Positions 1 through 8,298 of a stretch of DNA of 32,360 bases are shown here, piece after piece. A program made the translations under genes and the position numbers. The notes under the pieces are model-generated. The model saw nothing but the letters and a program-made list of their open reading frames with translations, searched no databases and had not been told where the DNA came from. The number at the start of each line of letters is the position of its first letter. Position 1 is the stretch's first letter. Source of the stretch: an uncultured Spirochaetaceae bacterium (GTDB taxonomy: Bacteria; Spirochaetota; Spirochaetia; Sphaerochaetales; Sphaerochaetaceae); contig CALXLE010000057.1 in assembly GCA_944389115.1 (NCBI GenBank), positions 1 through 32,360 of the forward strand. The letters run 5' to 3'.

Positions 1-23
1 CTGACAGATACCTGGCCTTGGAA

Positions 24-311
24 TTAGCTTTCCAGAACCATCTCCTTCCCCTTCCTGAATCTTATATGATGATCCTCTGCCCATCTGATATAAGCACAGG
101 AGGGAGGAAGGCATGAAGAGAACATGGCATGTAGCGGGGTGAGCCTGCTGCAGCTTTTATTCAGCCGTGTACGATCCTTATAGACAGTACAGCGTTTTGT
201 TTCCTCATCAAGGAACCTGCAGGGAGAAGACAAATCGATTATGACATGATCCTCCGATACAGTACGCTCATAGCAGCACAGAGCGCATCCTATGCAGATA
301 TCATCCCACAT
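24..311 (-). CDS. Small CxxCxxCC zinc/iron-cluster protein (YkgJ/UPF0153-like)
   Basis: A 95-residue cysteine-rich protein. Cysteines lie at 6, 9, 12 and 13 (CxxCxxCC) and at 31, 41, 54, 67 and 72, the pattern of the YkgJ/YcgN (UPF0153) family, thought to bind a metal or Fe-S cluster; the biological role is unknown. Its start overlaps the surE stop in a TGATG arrangement, so it is probably translated by coupling as the last gene of the galK-like/surE unit. No terminator can be judged because only 23 bases remain to the window edge. The family call is from the cysteine pattern alone. Confidence 0.7.
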   Translation of the reverse strand: MWDDICIGCALCCYERTVSEDHVIIDLSSPCRFLDEETKRCTVYKDRTRLNKSCSRLTPLHAMFSSCLPPSCAYIRWAEDHHIRFRKGKEMVLES

Positions 312-1051
312 CAGGAAAGAAGACCCATTCCCCTCTCATCGATCTCAGGGAAGCACTTCACGATTGAGACAGAGGCCATACCGCTGCTGCATACATCGGA
401 ATCGACAGGATAATCCCCAGCATCCCCGCCTCTTGTGATCTCGCTGTCAGCCATAGCAAGAATCTTCTCCGTCCCGTTATCCTCTGCGATGATGATTGTA
501 TCGGAATATGAGGAGATCCCTATACCGGAAAGCCTCCATTCCCCTTTGAATGAAGCAGGGATATTCACATTCATGAAGGAATACTCAGGAATAGCTGCAG
601 CAAATGATGGAAGATTATCACGGATGAACTCCGCAGCAGCGCCGAACATATAAGAAGGAGCCCCAGATTCAAGTGATACTGCAATAGCCTTCATACCATA
701 CAAAGCAGCCTGCCTCGCAGCCGCACAGGTTCCAGAGTATATGATATCAGTGGAAAGGTTATATCCGTGGTTTATCCCTGATATCACGATATCGGGCATC
801 TCATGGAATAAAGAACAGCGATGACTGTATATTATGCAGTCAACAGGAGTACCTGAGAAATGGTAATGACCGGGAGCATACTCAACAGCCCTCATCCTTC
901 CTGTTATGGTGAAGCTATGAGATTTACCGCTCTGCTCGCTGTCAGGAGCAGCCACAGATATCCTATGTCCGGCCTCGGAGAGAATGGTATCAAGGGCTTT
1001 CAGCCCCATAGCCATATATCCATCATCATTTGAAATCAGTATATTCATCAT
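311..1051 (-). CDS. surE: 5'/3'-nucleotidase SurE
   Basis: SurE removes phosphate from nucleoside monophosphates in a metal-dependent way and is linked to stationary-phase survival. The N-terminus ILISNDDGY contains the metal-binding D9-D10 pair; the serine of SEQSG (S41) and asparagine of SGIN (N94) complete the known metal site, and YSGTCAAARQA follows as expected. At 246 residues it is close to the normal SurE length. The first ATG overlaps the stop of the upstream GHMP gene as ATGA (bases 1048-1051); a second ATG follows at once, so the exact start is uncertain by one codon. It is cytoplasmic and lies mid-operon. Confidence 0.95.
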   Translation of the reverse strand: MMNILISNDDGYMAMGLKALDTILSEAGHRISVAAPDSEQSGKSHSFTITGRMRAVEYAPGHYHFSGTPVDCIIYSHRCSLFHEMPDIVISGINHGYNLSTDIIYSGTCAAARQAALYGMKAIAVSLESGAPSYMFGAAAEFIRDNLPSFAAAIPEYSFMNVNIPASFKGEWRLSGIGISSYSDTIIIAEDNGTEKILAMADSEITRGGDAGDYPVDSDVCSSGMASVSIVKCFPEIDERGMGLLS

Positions 1052-2220
1052 CCATTTCCACTTATCACTTTGATGCTCCCAGAAGGAACATACTCCCTCA
1101 TGATCGGATGGAAGCCGAAAATGCGCTCATACTCCTCAAGCTGCTTTCTATATAGCTCCTCCGCCCCATCATCTATAAGAGCAATCAGTGTCCCTGATAT
1201 CCCTACAGAAATCTCGGTAATACCTTTTACTCCATGAGCCTCTATGCCACGCTTCACGAGCCAGTCGACCTCAGGGGAAGTAAGCTCCGCAAGCTCCGAG
1301 AGATTCCTCTGCTCTGCGGTGAATATCTTACCGAAGGCTGTGGAATTGCCGCTCTTTATCGAATCCATCGACTTCTTGGCGAAGGCTGAATCTTCGACAA
1401 CGAATGATAGCGTACGTTTAAGCTCCTCTGAGAGAGGCAGATGAAGATGGCGAATACCACGCTCAGTCAGCTGTCTGAGCTTATCGCCCCTTGGCAGGAT
1501 CTCCTTCATACGTTTTGCAGCCTCTACGCAGTTCGCCCTGAAGATTATGACTTCTTCCGAGAGCTCCCCCTCAGGAAGGCTGCAGTCAATGAAATATGAG
1601 CCCACACCGCTGCCCTTCACAAACGGGTAATCAAAGGATTCATAATCATAGCTCTCAAGATCAAAGAAGATTATCTTTCCAGGCTCTGCGGTGAATATTG
1701 TTATCAGATCGCGTAGCCTGAGCTTGTAGACCTCCGAGAATCTGTTTGCGCTGAAAGCAAGCCTTACCTGCCCATCGGCATCGAGCCCGAAATTGAAAAG
1801 CGTATTAAGGGCACACACAAGCCCGGATACAAGAGCTGCCGTAAGAGACGGATTATCCGCGACGGCGCTCTGTCCCTTGAATGTCATATCGAATCCGATA
1901 ATAGGAAGCTCTGCGGAGATGACCGCCTGGCATACGGCCTTGACAATCTGAGCCCACTTATCCTCCTTGCGCTGTCTTATCACCGCAAGCTGGAACTTCT
2001 TGCGCTCATTGCGGGACGCATTGAAAACCCGCACAAGATTATCTGTCCTAGGGGTTATTGCAACCCTCAATCCATGATCATTGGTACTCGTGATGGCATA
2101 TCCATTGCAGAACTCCGAGAATGCCCCAAGCAGCGTAGTAACCTGAGGAACCTCGACCAATACAGCTGGCGCCCCTCCATATTCCTCAGTATGGGCTTTT
2201 TCAATGCCGTCCATATGCAT
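1048..2220 (-). CDS. Galactokinase-like GHMP protein with eroded motifs
   Basis: A 390-residue protein aligning in layout with galactokinase, but the hallmark motifs are altered. The sugar-binding segment PGRVNLIGEHTDYNGG is represented by PQVTTLLGAFSEFCNGY (25-41), the ATP-binding GLSSSA loop by QSAVADNPSLTAAL (117-130), and the C-terminal GGGFGG loop by the segment ISVGISGTLIALI. D171 (RDLITIF) has the right 16-residue spacing to FFD to be the catalytic aspartate. It may therefore be a different GHMP kinase or a pseudoenzyme. The ATG at 2220 abuts the AAAGGTGGG ribosome site; the third-codon ATG at 2214 has better spacing and is the more likely start. A TTGCAG-18-TATAAT promoter lies upstream; surE follows with a 4-base overlap. 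Confidence 0.7.
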   Translation of the reverse strand: MHMDGIEKAHTEEYGGAPAVLVEVPQVTTLLGAFSEFCNGYAITSTNDHGLRVAITPRTDNLVRVFNASRNERKKFQLAVIRQRKEDKWAQIVKAVCQAVISAELPIIGFDMTFKGQSAVADNPSLTAALVSGLVCALNTLFNFGLDADGQVRLAFSANRFSEVYKLRLRDLITIFTAEPGKIIFFDLESYDYESFDYPFVKGSGVGSYFIDCSLPEGELSEEVIIFRANCVEAAKRMKEILPRGDKLRQLTERGIRHLHLPLSEELKRTLSFVVEDSAFAKKSMDSIKSGNSTAFGKIFTAEQRNLSELAELTSPEVDWLVKRGIEAHGVKGITEISVGISGTLIALIDDGAEELYRKQLEEYERIFGFHPIMREYVPSGSIKVISGNG

Positions 2221-2237
2221 CCCACCTTTCTGGTGGA

Positions 2238-2267
2238 ATTATAATAAATCACAGGGTTTTCCTGCAA
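2238..2267 (-). promoter_or_regulatory. Sigma70-type promoter of the galK-like/surE unit
   Basis: On the minus strand TTGCAG (2262-2267) and a perfect TATAAT (2238-2243) are separated by 18 bases and point at the galactokinase-like gene. It lies immediately past the rpmE terminator, so this unit has its own start of transcription. Confidence 0.7.
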
Positions 2268-2279
2268 GTACAGCTAAAG

Positions 2280-2306
2280 AAAGCAAAAGCCGGGATAAAA
2301 CCCGGC
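2280..2306 (-). terminator. Rho-independent terminator after rpmE
   Basis: On the minus strand a perfect 6-bp stem GCCGGG/CCCGGC closes a 6-base loop and is followed by TTTTGCTTTCTTT. It lies 22 bases past the rpmE stop and separates the rho-rpmE unit from the galactokinase-like gene. Confidence 0.85.
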
Positions 2307-2328
2307 CCTGCGATACGATTCAGCTGTC

Positions 2329-2535
2329 TTATTTTGCTGTTCTGTTGTATCTCTTGTTGAAGCGCTCAACTCTACCTGTTGTATCAACAAGCTTCTGTGT
2401 TCCTGTGAAGAACGGGTGGCATGCGGAGCAGATTTCAACATGCAGGTTCTTTGCAGTGGACTTTGTCTTGATCACATTGCCGCAAGAGCAATGGATTTCC
2501 TGAAGCTCATAATCAGGGTGGATATTCTTCTTCAT
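2329..2535 (-). CDS. rpmE: 50S ribosomal protein L31 (zinc type)
   Basis: A 68-residue L31 of the large ribosomal subunit. The start MKKNIHPDY and the four zinc-binding cysteines C16, C18, C37 and C40 (CSC...CSAC) mark the C+ (zinc-containing) paralogue. A strong GGAGGAAGG ribosome site precedes the ATG. It lies 53 bases after rho, a pairing also found in Treponema, and is followed by a strong terminator, so it is the last gene of the unit. Confidence 0.97.
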   Translation of the reverse strand: MKKNIHPDYELQEIHCSCGNVIKTKSTAKNLHVEICSACHPFFTGTQKLVDTTGRVERFNKRYNRTAK

Positions 2536-2588
2536 TTTCCTTCCTCCGGTCTATTGAATATATCGCCTGCTTTCACAGACAAAAGATT

Positions 2589-4403
2589 TCATATCATCCT
2601 CGCCGGTGTATTCATCGAATCGAGGAACTCCTTATTGTTGTTCGTTTTCCGCATCTTGTCAATGATGCTTACGGACATATCCATGTCATCGAGATTACCG
2701 AACGCTGTGCGCAGGAGATAGATTCTGGACCGTACATCCTCAGCAAGCAGCAGATCATCACGCCTTGTCCCTGATTTCTTGATATTGATTGCAGGGAAGC
2801 GGCGGTTATCAGCCATCTTGCGGTCAAGCACGATCTCATTGTTTCCCGTCCCCTTGAACTCCTCGAAGATAACTTCATCCATCCTGGAGCCTGTCTCGAT
2901 AAGCGCTGTCGAGATAATCGTAAGGGAACCGCCTTCCTCTATATTCCTTGCCGCACCAAAGAATCTCTTAGGCTTATGGAGCGCATTGGAATCAACTCCA
3001 CCGGAGAGAATCTTGCCAGATGCGGGAACTGTCTGGTTGTATGCACGGGCTAGCCTTGTGATTGAATCGAGAAGGATGACAACATCCTTCTTGTACTCAA
3101 CAAGTCGCTTTGCCTTCTCAATAACCATCTCAGCAACCTGAACATGATGCTGAGCCTGCTCATCGAATGTAGAAGCAATTACCTCAGCCTTTACATTCCT
3201 CTCCATATCGGTGACCTCCTCAGGACGCTCATCGACAAGAAGAACAATGAGTATGACTTCCGGATGGTTGGCTGTTATGGCATTCGCAATCTTCTGCATC
3301 AGAACTGTCTTACCAGTTCTTGGAGGTGCTACGATAAGAGACCTCTGGCCTTTTCCGATTGGACAGAAAAGATCGACGACTCTGGTGGAAAGATCAGCGC
3401 TGCCATCCTCCGGGATAACCTCCAGATGAAGCCTCTCATCGGGGAAAATCGGAGTCAGGGAATCGAACGGAGCGCGGACCTTCGCCATACGCGGCTCCTC
3501 ATTATTCACTTTGAGGACACGGATAACCGCAGCGCTCTTCTCGCCTTCCCTTGGGGCTCGGATCTGGGCGTATACGAAGTCCCCTGTCTTAAGGCCGACA
3601 GCCTTGATGATTGATGAAGGAACGTATACATCCTCCGTTCCTGCAAGGTAGTTGTTCACCGCATACCTGATGTATCCGAAACTGCCTTCCTGCAGGATCT
3701 CAAGCACACCTTCAACAAGGAGGGCCCCACCAGCTGCGGAGTGAAGCCTGAGCATCCTGGCTATAAGATCCTGCTTCCTTGAATCAAATATCACATCCTC
3801 TGGGATGCCAGCCTCTCTTGCCCTGTCCCTCAATGCATCGAGATGAAGAGCTGTAAGAACTGATATGAAGAGCTGGGGCGCATCAGGATGCTCGTCGAGA
3901 TTGACTTCTGGAGGATACTCCTCCTTCCTTCCCCTGTTGTTATTCCGCATATGCTTATCGCGGCGGTTCTGACGATAGCCATTCCTATCAAAACGCTCAT
4001 CACGATATCGCTGGCCATTGTCCTCGGACTCAGGCTCTGCCGCTGAAGCATCCGCTTCTTCCTGTACAGGTGCAGAACCTTCGGAGTCGGGATTGCCCTC
4101 CTGTGCAGCAACGGGCTCATCCGCTATGGGCTCTGCAGGAATCTCCTGGATCTCCGCAGCTGCAGGAGCCTCTGCCTCAACAGGCGATTCCTTGACATCT
4201 GCCTCGCTCGATGCAGGCGCGGCCTTGACCGTCACCCTCGGCTTTCTCTTTATTGTTACGCGCTTAGGCGATTTCTCACCTTCTGCAACTGGTCTTGTCT
4301 TTCTTGGTCTTCCTGGCCTTCTCTTGGCCGGGGCCGCTTCCTCTGCCGCAACTGCAGGTACAGCAGCTTCAGCCTCTCCAGCCTCGTCAAACAAATCTGA
4401 CAT
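2589..4403 (-). CDS. rho: Transcription termination factor Rho with long disordered N-terminus
   Basis: Rho is the hexameric RNA-dependent ATPase that ends transcription. Residues from about 175 hold the Rho N-terminal helical and RNA-binding cold-shock domains; the ATPase has Walker A APPRTGKT (359-366), Walker B VVILLD (441-446), the Q-loop [10 protein letters not shown] and the [12 protein letters not shown] segment. At 604 residues it exceeds the usual ~420 because of about 170 extra N-terminal residues: acidic and Ala/Pro-rich with an AT-hook-like KRRPGRPRK (27-35), then an Arg/Asn/Tyr-rich stretch (131-160). The start has a GGAG site 8 bases upstream. A promoter and a dyad lie upstream; rpmE follows. 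Confidence 0.97.
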   Translation of the reverse strand: MSDLFDEAGEAEAAVPAVAAEEAAPAKRRPGRPRKTRPVAEGEKSPKRVTIKRKPRVTVKAAPASSEADVKESPVEAEAPAAAEIQEIPAEPIADEPVAAQEGNPDSEGSAPVQEEADASAAEPESEDNGQRYRDERFDRNGYRQNRRDKHMRNNNRGRKEEYPPEVNLDEHPDAPQLFISVLTALHLDALRDRAREAGIPEDVIFDSRKQDLIARMLRLHSAAGGALLVEGVLEILQEGSFGYIRYAVNNYLAGTEDVYVPSSIIKAVGLKTGDFVYAQIRAPREGEKSAAVIRVLKVNNEEPRMAKVRAPFDSLTPIFPDERLHLEVIPEDGSADLSTRVVDLFCPIGKGQRSLIVAPPRTGKTVLMQKIANAITANHPEVILIVLLVDERPEEVTDMERNVKAEVIASTFDEQAQHHVQVAEMVIEKAKRLVEYKKDVVILLDSITRLARAYNQTVPASGKILSGGVDSNALHKPKRFFGAARNIEEGGSLTIISTALIETGSRMDEVIFEEFKGTGNNEIVLDRKMADNRRFPAINIKKSGTRRDDLLLAEDVRSRIYLLRTAFGNLDDMDMSVSIIDKMRKTNNNKEFLDSMNTPARMI

Positions 4404-4442
4404 TGAATATTCTCCGGGTTATTTCAATCAAAAGAATTGGAG

Positions 4443-4460
4443 TGCCCTCTTCAGAAGGCA
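4443..4460 (-). other. Hairpin in the rho leader
   Basis: The rho 5' leader can form TGCCTTC-TGAA-GAGGGCA, a 7-bp stem with one G-U pair and a four-base loop, between the predicted transcription start and the ribosome site. Rho genes are often controlled by their own product, so this could be a regulatory structure; that role is inferred. Confidence 0.35.
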
Positions 4461-4478
4461 AAACAAACTACAATCTGG

Positions 4479-4507
4479 ATGTTAATCGGTTCATGGTTTG
4501 TAGTCAA
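4479..4507 (-). promoter_or_regulatory. Promoter of rho
   Basis: On the minus strand TTGACT (4502-4507) and TAACAT (4479-4484) are separated by 17 bases in the 145-bp gap between cinA and rho. One arm of an 11-bp inverted repeat lies within the spacer. Confidence 0.55.
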
Positions 4508-4538
4508 CATGCGATTACACTATGACGCAAACCATGAA
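4490..4538. repeat. 11-bp perfect inverted repeat around the rho promoter
   Basis: TTCATGGTTTG (4490-4500) and its exact complement CAAACCATGAA (4528-4538) are separated by 27 bases. The left arm falls between the -10 and -35 boxes of the predicted rho promoter and the right arm lies upstream of the -35. No T-run follows in the cinA direction, so it does not look like a terminator; an operator is possible. Confidence 0.6.
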
Positions 4539-4548
4539 ATGAACGAAA

Positions 4549-5787
4549 TCACAGATAACCCCACGAAGATACTATTTTTTCAGGACTCTTTCCCTCGATA
4601 TACATCGAAAGGAGAATAAATGCAGCAGCTGCAGCACGCCTTCTGACAGATGCCCTTCCCCAGGAAGTGAAGCGGAGCACTATGCTCTCGCTCTCTCTGT
4701 CCTTACCGGCGAATCCTATATAGACAGTACCAACAGGCTTTCCCTCATCCTCATCCGGTCCAGCGACACCAGTGATTGAGAATGAATAATCAGAGCCCAT
4801 TATGCGCCTTACGCCTTCCGCCATCGCCTCAGCACACTCATAGGATACAGTTCCATGCTCTTCTATAAGCAAAGCGGGGACCCCCAGCACATTCTCCTTC
4901 GCAGATGCGGCATATGATGTCACAGCACCAACCATGAATGAAGATGAGCCCGGACGTTCCGTAAGCAGGGCAGAAGCAAGACCTCCAGTACAGCTTTCAG
5001 CTGCTGATACAGTAGCACCATGGCGCTTCAGTGAATCGATGAGCATTGTCAGCGGATCGGTATCACCATCGACGACGCGGCCTTCACCAAGCATGGATCT
5101 CAGCTTTGAAATCGCAGCATCGCGTTCATTCCTTGTCTTGCCGGATACATACAATGATATCCTGTAATCCTGGAATCTCGTTCCCCAGTCAAGCTCCGGA
5201 TCAATACCCTCGTAGAGTTCCTCAAGCTTCGCCTCTGCCGTTATGAATGTCGAATATTCATCTCGCTCGGCATCAGGAAGATCAAGCTTCTTCCTGATCA
5301 GAGGAAGAACGGAGTCGTAGAGCATCGGCTCAAGCTCTCTCGGGGGCCCAGGAAGGCAGACAATAAGGCAGGAACCGGCATAACCATAGAAACCAGGGGC
5401 TGTTCCGTTGCCATTCGGAATTATAGTGAATCCCTCAGGAATCATCGCTTGGCGCGAATTAGGGCCATATGCCCTGTCCCCCAGCTTTGAGACAAGAGCA
5501 TTCCAGCTGTCCTCATCCCTTATAAGTTTATGGCCAGAGGCAGCAGCAATGACATTGCGCGTCATATCATCGGTAGTTGGGCCAAGACCTCCTGTGATAA
5601 CCACAAGACCGGAACGGGCAATCTCCGCAGCAAGTACCGATCCGATAGTACCATCGTCCGGAAGTATCTCAAACTGCGATACATGAACGCCAAGATGGGT
5701 AAGCTCACGGCTTATCATCGGGCCATTCTTGTCCTGGATGATTCCTCTTGTGAGCTCTGTTCCTATCATTATGAGGCTAGCGTTCAT
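4549..5787 (-). CDS. cinA: CinA-family nicotinamide mononucleotide deamidase
   Basis: A 412-residue full-length CinA. The N-terminal molybdopterin-binding-like (COG1058) domain has GTELTRG and GGLGPTTDD (66-74); the C-terminal PncC-type amidohydrolase domain has AAESCTGGLA (around 263-271) with the nucleophilic serine S265, ITGVAGP (338-344) and GTVYIG. Such proteins deamidate NMN in pyridine-nucleotide recycling; the N-terminal domain can act on ADP-ribose. The start overlaps the lnt end by 11 bases and has a GGAGAGGAAG ribosome site, indicating translation coupled to lnt. It acts in the cytoplasm. Confidence 0.93.
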   Translation of the reverse strand: MNASLIMIGTELTRGIIQDKNGPMISRELTHLGVHVSQFEILPDDGTIGSVLAAEIARSGLVVITGGLGPTTDDMTRNVIAAASGHKLIRDEDSWNALVSKLGDRAYGPNSRQAMIPEGFTIIPNGNGTAPGFYGYAGSCLIVCLPGPPRELEPMLYDSVLPLIRKKLDLPDAERDEYSTFITAEAKLEELYEGIDPELDWGTRFQDYRISLYVSGKTRNERDAAISKLRSMLGEGRVVDGDTDPLTMLIDSLKRHGATVSAAESCTGGLASALLTERPGSSSFMVGAVTSYAASAKENVLGVPALLIEEHGTVSYECAEAMAEGVRRIMGSDYSFSITGVAGPDEDEGKPVGTVYIGFAGKDRESESIVLRFTSWGRASVRRRAAAAAFILLSMYIEGKSPEKIVSSWGYL

Positions 5788-7453
5788 TCTTCCTCTCCTT
5801 CACCGCCCTGATGATTCTCAGGACAGCTCCGATTGCAAGGACTGCATAGGAGATATAGACGGCGATATGGGCGAAAAGATCGATGTGGCTTGAATAGAAT
5901 GTGACAGGATTATCCTCATAGATCGGTACCTCATAAAGATTCCAGCCCATCGCAAATGGCTCCATGATATCATGGATTGTTCCCTCGGGAGTGATAAGGC
6001 ATGTGATACCGCTATTCGTACCGCGGACCATGGGTCTTCTCGTCTCAACAGCCCTGAGCGAAGCCATCGCCGCATGCTGCATCTCCGCGCTTACCTTCTT
6101 CGACCAGTTGTCATTCGTCATGTTGACGATGACATCGGCTCCTGCCGCAGCGAACTCCGATGAGATGTACCCGAAGACATCCTCAAAGCAGATTGGCGTC
6201 GAGAACTTCACGCCATCTGAGCTGAATACCACAGGCTCACTGCCCTGCTCCCACCAATTATAGTCGTTGGCAAGAAGCAGATTGTACAGCCATGGGAGCT
6301 CCTTCTCGTAAGGGAAGTACTCCGTGAATGGGACAAGATGCTGCTTCCTGTAAGTCTCCTGAATCGCTCCATCATCGAAGAGAATGACCGTATTGTAATC
6401 CGTCCGGTTCATAGATCCATCCTCAAGTATTGGAGGAAGCGACGGATCCTTTATCACGCCTTCAGGATTACCAGTCACAAGCGGCACTCCAAGATTCGAG
6501 GCGAATGAAACAAACTCATCAACAAGCCTCGCCGTAGCCTCATAGCCTGTACCAGGCTCTGAATATTTCGTGTGCCATGCAACAGAAGGAACGAACGCAG
6601 TCTCGCTCCATATTACTATATCAGGATTGGAGCCCTGAAGAGCCTCAAGCGTGAAGCGCCGGAGGTTGTTGAAGTTATGCAGATAGGTTGTATACCCACC
6701 CTTCCATGAATCATGATTATGCTGTACTGCCGCGACATTCCATATCCTGTCAGGCTCCTTGTTCCTCCATTCGCTTATCCTGACCGCACCATATATAAGC
6801 GAAGCGGCCATGAGCACAGCCCAGAGAATAAGGAAAGGAAGGTTTGACAGGATATACTTCCTGAACGGAACCTGCGTCCTTGATGCAAAATCAGAAAGAT
6901 ACCTTCCAAGGAAGGACTGCGGAAGGACCGCAAGGAATATTATGCCCCAGATTCCCGTGATGTCAGCAATCTGAACGAAGGCATGGAAGCGGAAGAACGC
7001 ATAGGAGATCGTTCCATATGGTATCCCTGCGAACCAGCTCTCGGAGAGATACGCATAGGCCACCCATATAATTGCCTGGAAAAAGTATCCGAAGCGCCTG
7101 AAGAACGAATCCGCAGCCTTCAGAGCCATGAAGGCCAGCATCATCTCGAATCCCTTTATCACAGGGATGAGAAGAATGGCAAGTGCATGGAAACTCTTCA
7201 GCCAGTATGAGAAGAAAACCTGAAATATAAATCCGAAAAGAAACCCGAAAAGCCAGATAACCTTCCATGATGTATGCCTTATCACAGCAAAGACGGGAAT
7301 CAGTGCTATGAATGCGAAAGGCCACACGCCATTTGCAGACATGAACCCAGGAGAAGCTATCGAAAGAACGAATGCGGAGGCTACTAAAACAACAACCTCA
7401 GAACAAAATGTCCTGAGGTTATATCCAGCCCTTATTGATGCTGTATTATCCAA
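5777..7453 (-). CDS. lnt: Apolipoprotein N-acyltransferase
   Basis: Lnt adds the third acyl chain to the N-terminal cysteine of lipoproteins in the inner membrane. The first ~225 residues are hydrophobic with several membrane segments; the nitrilase-like domain follows, with the catalytic set visible as E284 (IWSETAF), K370 (YRKQHLVPFTEYFP) and C422 (PICFED). At 558 residues it is of normal length. The start codon is TTG (bases 7451-7453), supported by GAGGA nine bases upstream; that ribosome site lies inside the last codons of the HU gene, which ends 5 bases before. This tight coupling fits one rpsT-HU-lnt-cinA unit. Confidence 0.95.
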   Translation of the reverse strand: MDNTASIRAGYNLRTFCSEVVVLVASAFVLSIASPGFMSANGVWPFAFIALIPVFAVIRHTSWKVIWLFGFLFGFIFQVFFSYWLKSFHALAILLIPVIKGFEMMLAFMALKAADSFFRRFGYFFQAIIWVAYAYLSESWFAGIPYGTISYAFFRFHAFVQIADITGIWGIIFLAVLPQSFLGRYLSDFASRTQVPFRKYILSNLPFLILWAVLMAASLIYGAVRISEWRNKEPDRIWNVAAVQHNHDSWKGGYTTYLHNFNNLRRFTLEALQGSNPDIVIWSETAFVPSVAWHTKYSEPGTGYEATARLVDEFVSFASNLGVPLVTGNPEGVIKDPSLPPILEDGSMNRTDYNTVILFDDGAIQETYRKQHLVPFTEYFPYEKELPWLYNLLLANDYNWWEQGSEPVVFSSDGVKFSTPICFEDVFGYISSEFAAAGADVIVNMTNDNWSKKVSAEMQHAAMASLRAVETRRPMVRGTNSGITCLITPEGTIHDIMEPFAMGWNLYEVPIYEDNPVTFYSSHIDLFAHIAVYISYAVLAIGAVLRIIRAVKERKNER

Positions 7454-7458
7454 TGTGA

Positions 7459-7773
7459 TCAGTCCTCATCGGCTGCATCCGTGATATCCCAGACAAAGTC
7501 CTTGAGCTCCTTTCCTGCACGGAAGATAGCGACTCCATGTCTATCCACGGATACAACATCACCGGTTTTTGGATTGCGTGCTTTCTCCCTGCCCTTCCTG
7601 ATACGGACTTCGAATGTTCCAAAACCACGCAACTCAATGATCTGATTCTTCTTCAGACCATCCTTGATTTCCTCGAAAAGCTCGTCGATAACCATATGAA
7701 TATCATTGCGGTTAGTACCAAGCTTCTCGTGAATGCTTTCTATAATCGCAGCCTTTGTCAGTTTCTGTTCCAT
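7459..7773 (-). CDS. HU/IHF-family DNA-binding protein
   Basis: A 104-residue nucleoid protein. It has the HU fold signature GFGTFEVR (50-57), the beta-arm tip RNPKTG (66-71) that intercalates into DNA, and the FRAGKELKDFV end. It has a short acidic tail (DAADED) beyond the usual ~90 residues. It lies 32 bases after rpsT and 5 bases before lnt; its final codons carry the lnt ribosome site. The HU versus IHF distinction cannot be made by eye. Confidence 0.93.
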   Translation of the reverse strand: MEQKLTKAAIIESIHEKLGTNRNDIHMVIDELFEEIKDGLKKNQIIELRGFGTFEVRIRKGREKARNPKTGDVVSVDRHGVAIFRAGKELKDFVWDITDAADED

Positions 7774-7805
7774 AATGAATACACCTCCGGAAAAGAAATC
7801 TATAA

Positions 7806-8066
7806 TCAGGCCATCTTATGATATGCGTGTGCGAGTCTGCTCTTCTTCCTGGCAGCAGTATTCTTGTGGATAATACCCTTTCCTGCAACTGTATCGAGAA
7901 GCTTGCAGCTGAGAGCCATAGCCTTCTCGGCCTCTGCCTTATCACCTGCTGCAACAGCTGCATCAAACTTCTTGATAGCTGTGCGTACGGTGCTCTTTGC
8001 AGCGTGATTGCGGATACGGCGCTGAGCTTCCTGACGTTCTCTCTTCTCTGCGGACTTATTAGCCAT
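7806..8066 (-). CDS. rpsT: 30S ribosomal protein S20
   Basis: An 86-residue S20, recognised by MANKSAEKRERQ, the basic helix RRIRNHAAKSTVRTAIKKF and the KGIIHKNTAARKKSRLA end. It binds 16S rRNA early in small-subunit assembly. The ribosome site TTGGAGG precedes the ATG. It is the first gene of the rpsT-HU-lnt-cinA unit and has its own promoter in the divergent region shared with the lipoprotein gene at 8332. Confidence 0.97.
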   Translation of the reverse strand: MANKSAEKRERQEAQRRIRNHAAKSTVRTAIKKFDAAVAAGDKAEAEKAMALSCKLLDTVAGKGIIHKNTAARKKSRLAHAYHKMA

Positions 8067-8114
8067 TTATTCCTCCAAACATTTCCGATAAATGAAATTA
8101 TTCTAAATAAATGC

Positions 8115-8131
8115 GCTGTCGCACGGACAGC
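8115..8131 (-). other. Hairpin in the rpsT leader
   Basis: A perfect 6-bp stem GCTGTC/GACAGC with a 5-base loop lies in the rpsT leader, between the predicted start of transcription and the ribosome site. S20 is autoregulated in some bacteria, so a control role is possible but unproven here. Confidence 0.3.
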
Positions 8132-8142
8132 AGCGATTAAAG

Positions 8143-8171
8143 AAATTACCATAAACGATACTGCTAGTCAA
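8143..8171 (-). promoter_or_regulatory. Promoter of rpsT
   Basis: On the minus strand TTGACT (8166-8171), a 17-base spacer ending in TGG and TAATTT (8143-8148) form a -35 / extended -10 promoter directed at rpsT. Confidence 0.6.
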
Positions 8172-8270
8172 CACTTTATCATGTAATGCTTTATGGATTG
8201 TCATCTCTGGCATTCACTGGGCCATTGTTAGCTTTCATCGAAAGGATAGTCCAAAATACATTAAAATTCC

Positions 8271-8298
8271 TTGACATAATGCCGGGGGGGGGTATGCT
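8271..8298 (+). promoter_or_regulatory. Promoter with a nine-G tract in its spacer
   Basis: A consensus -35 TTGACA (8271-8276) and a -10-like TATGCT (8293-8298) are separated by 16 bases, of which the last nine (8284-8292) are all G. The promoter points at the lipoprotein gene starting at 8332, with a GAGG ribosome site at 8321-8324. Gain or loss of one G would change the spacer to 17 or 15. A second AT-rich box, TATAAA at 8304-8309, lacks a -35 at normal distance. Poly-G tracts of this kind control phase variation of porA in Neisseria and lie upstream of tpr genes in Treponema pallidum; the same role here is inferred. Confidence 0.7.

Noticed and set aside
3144-3614. 156-codon plus-strand frame within rho
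   Set aside because: It is antisense to the highly conserved Rho ATPase domain and has no ribosome site or recognisable domain.
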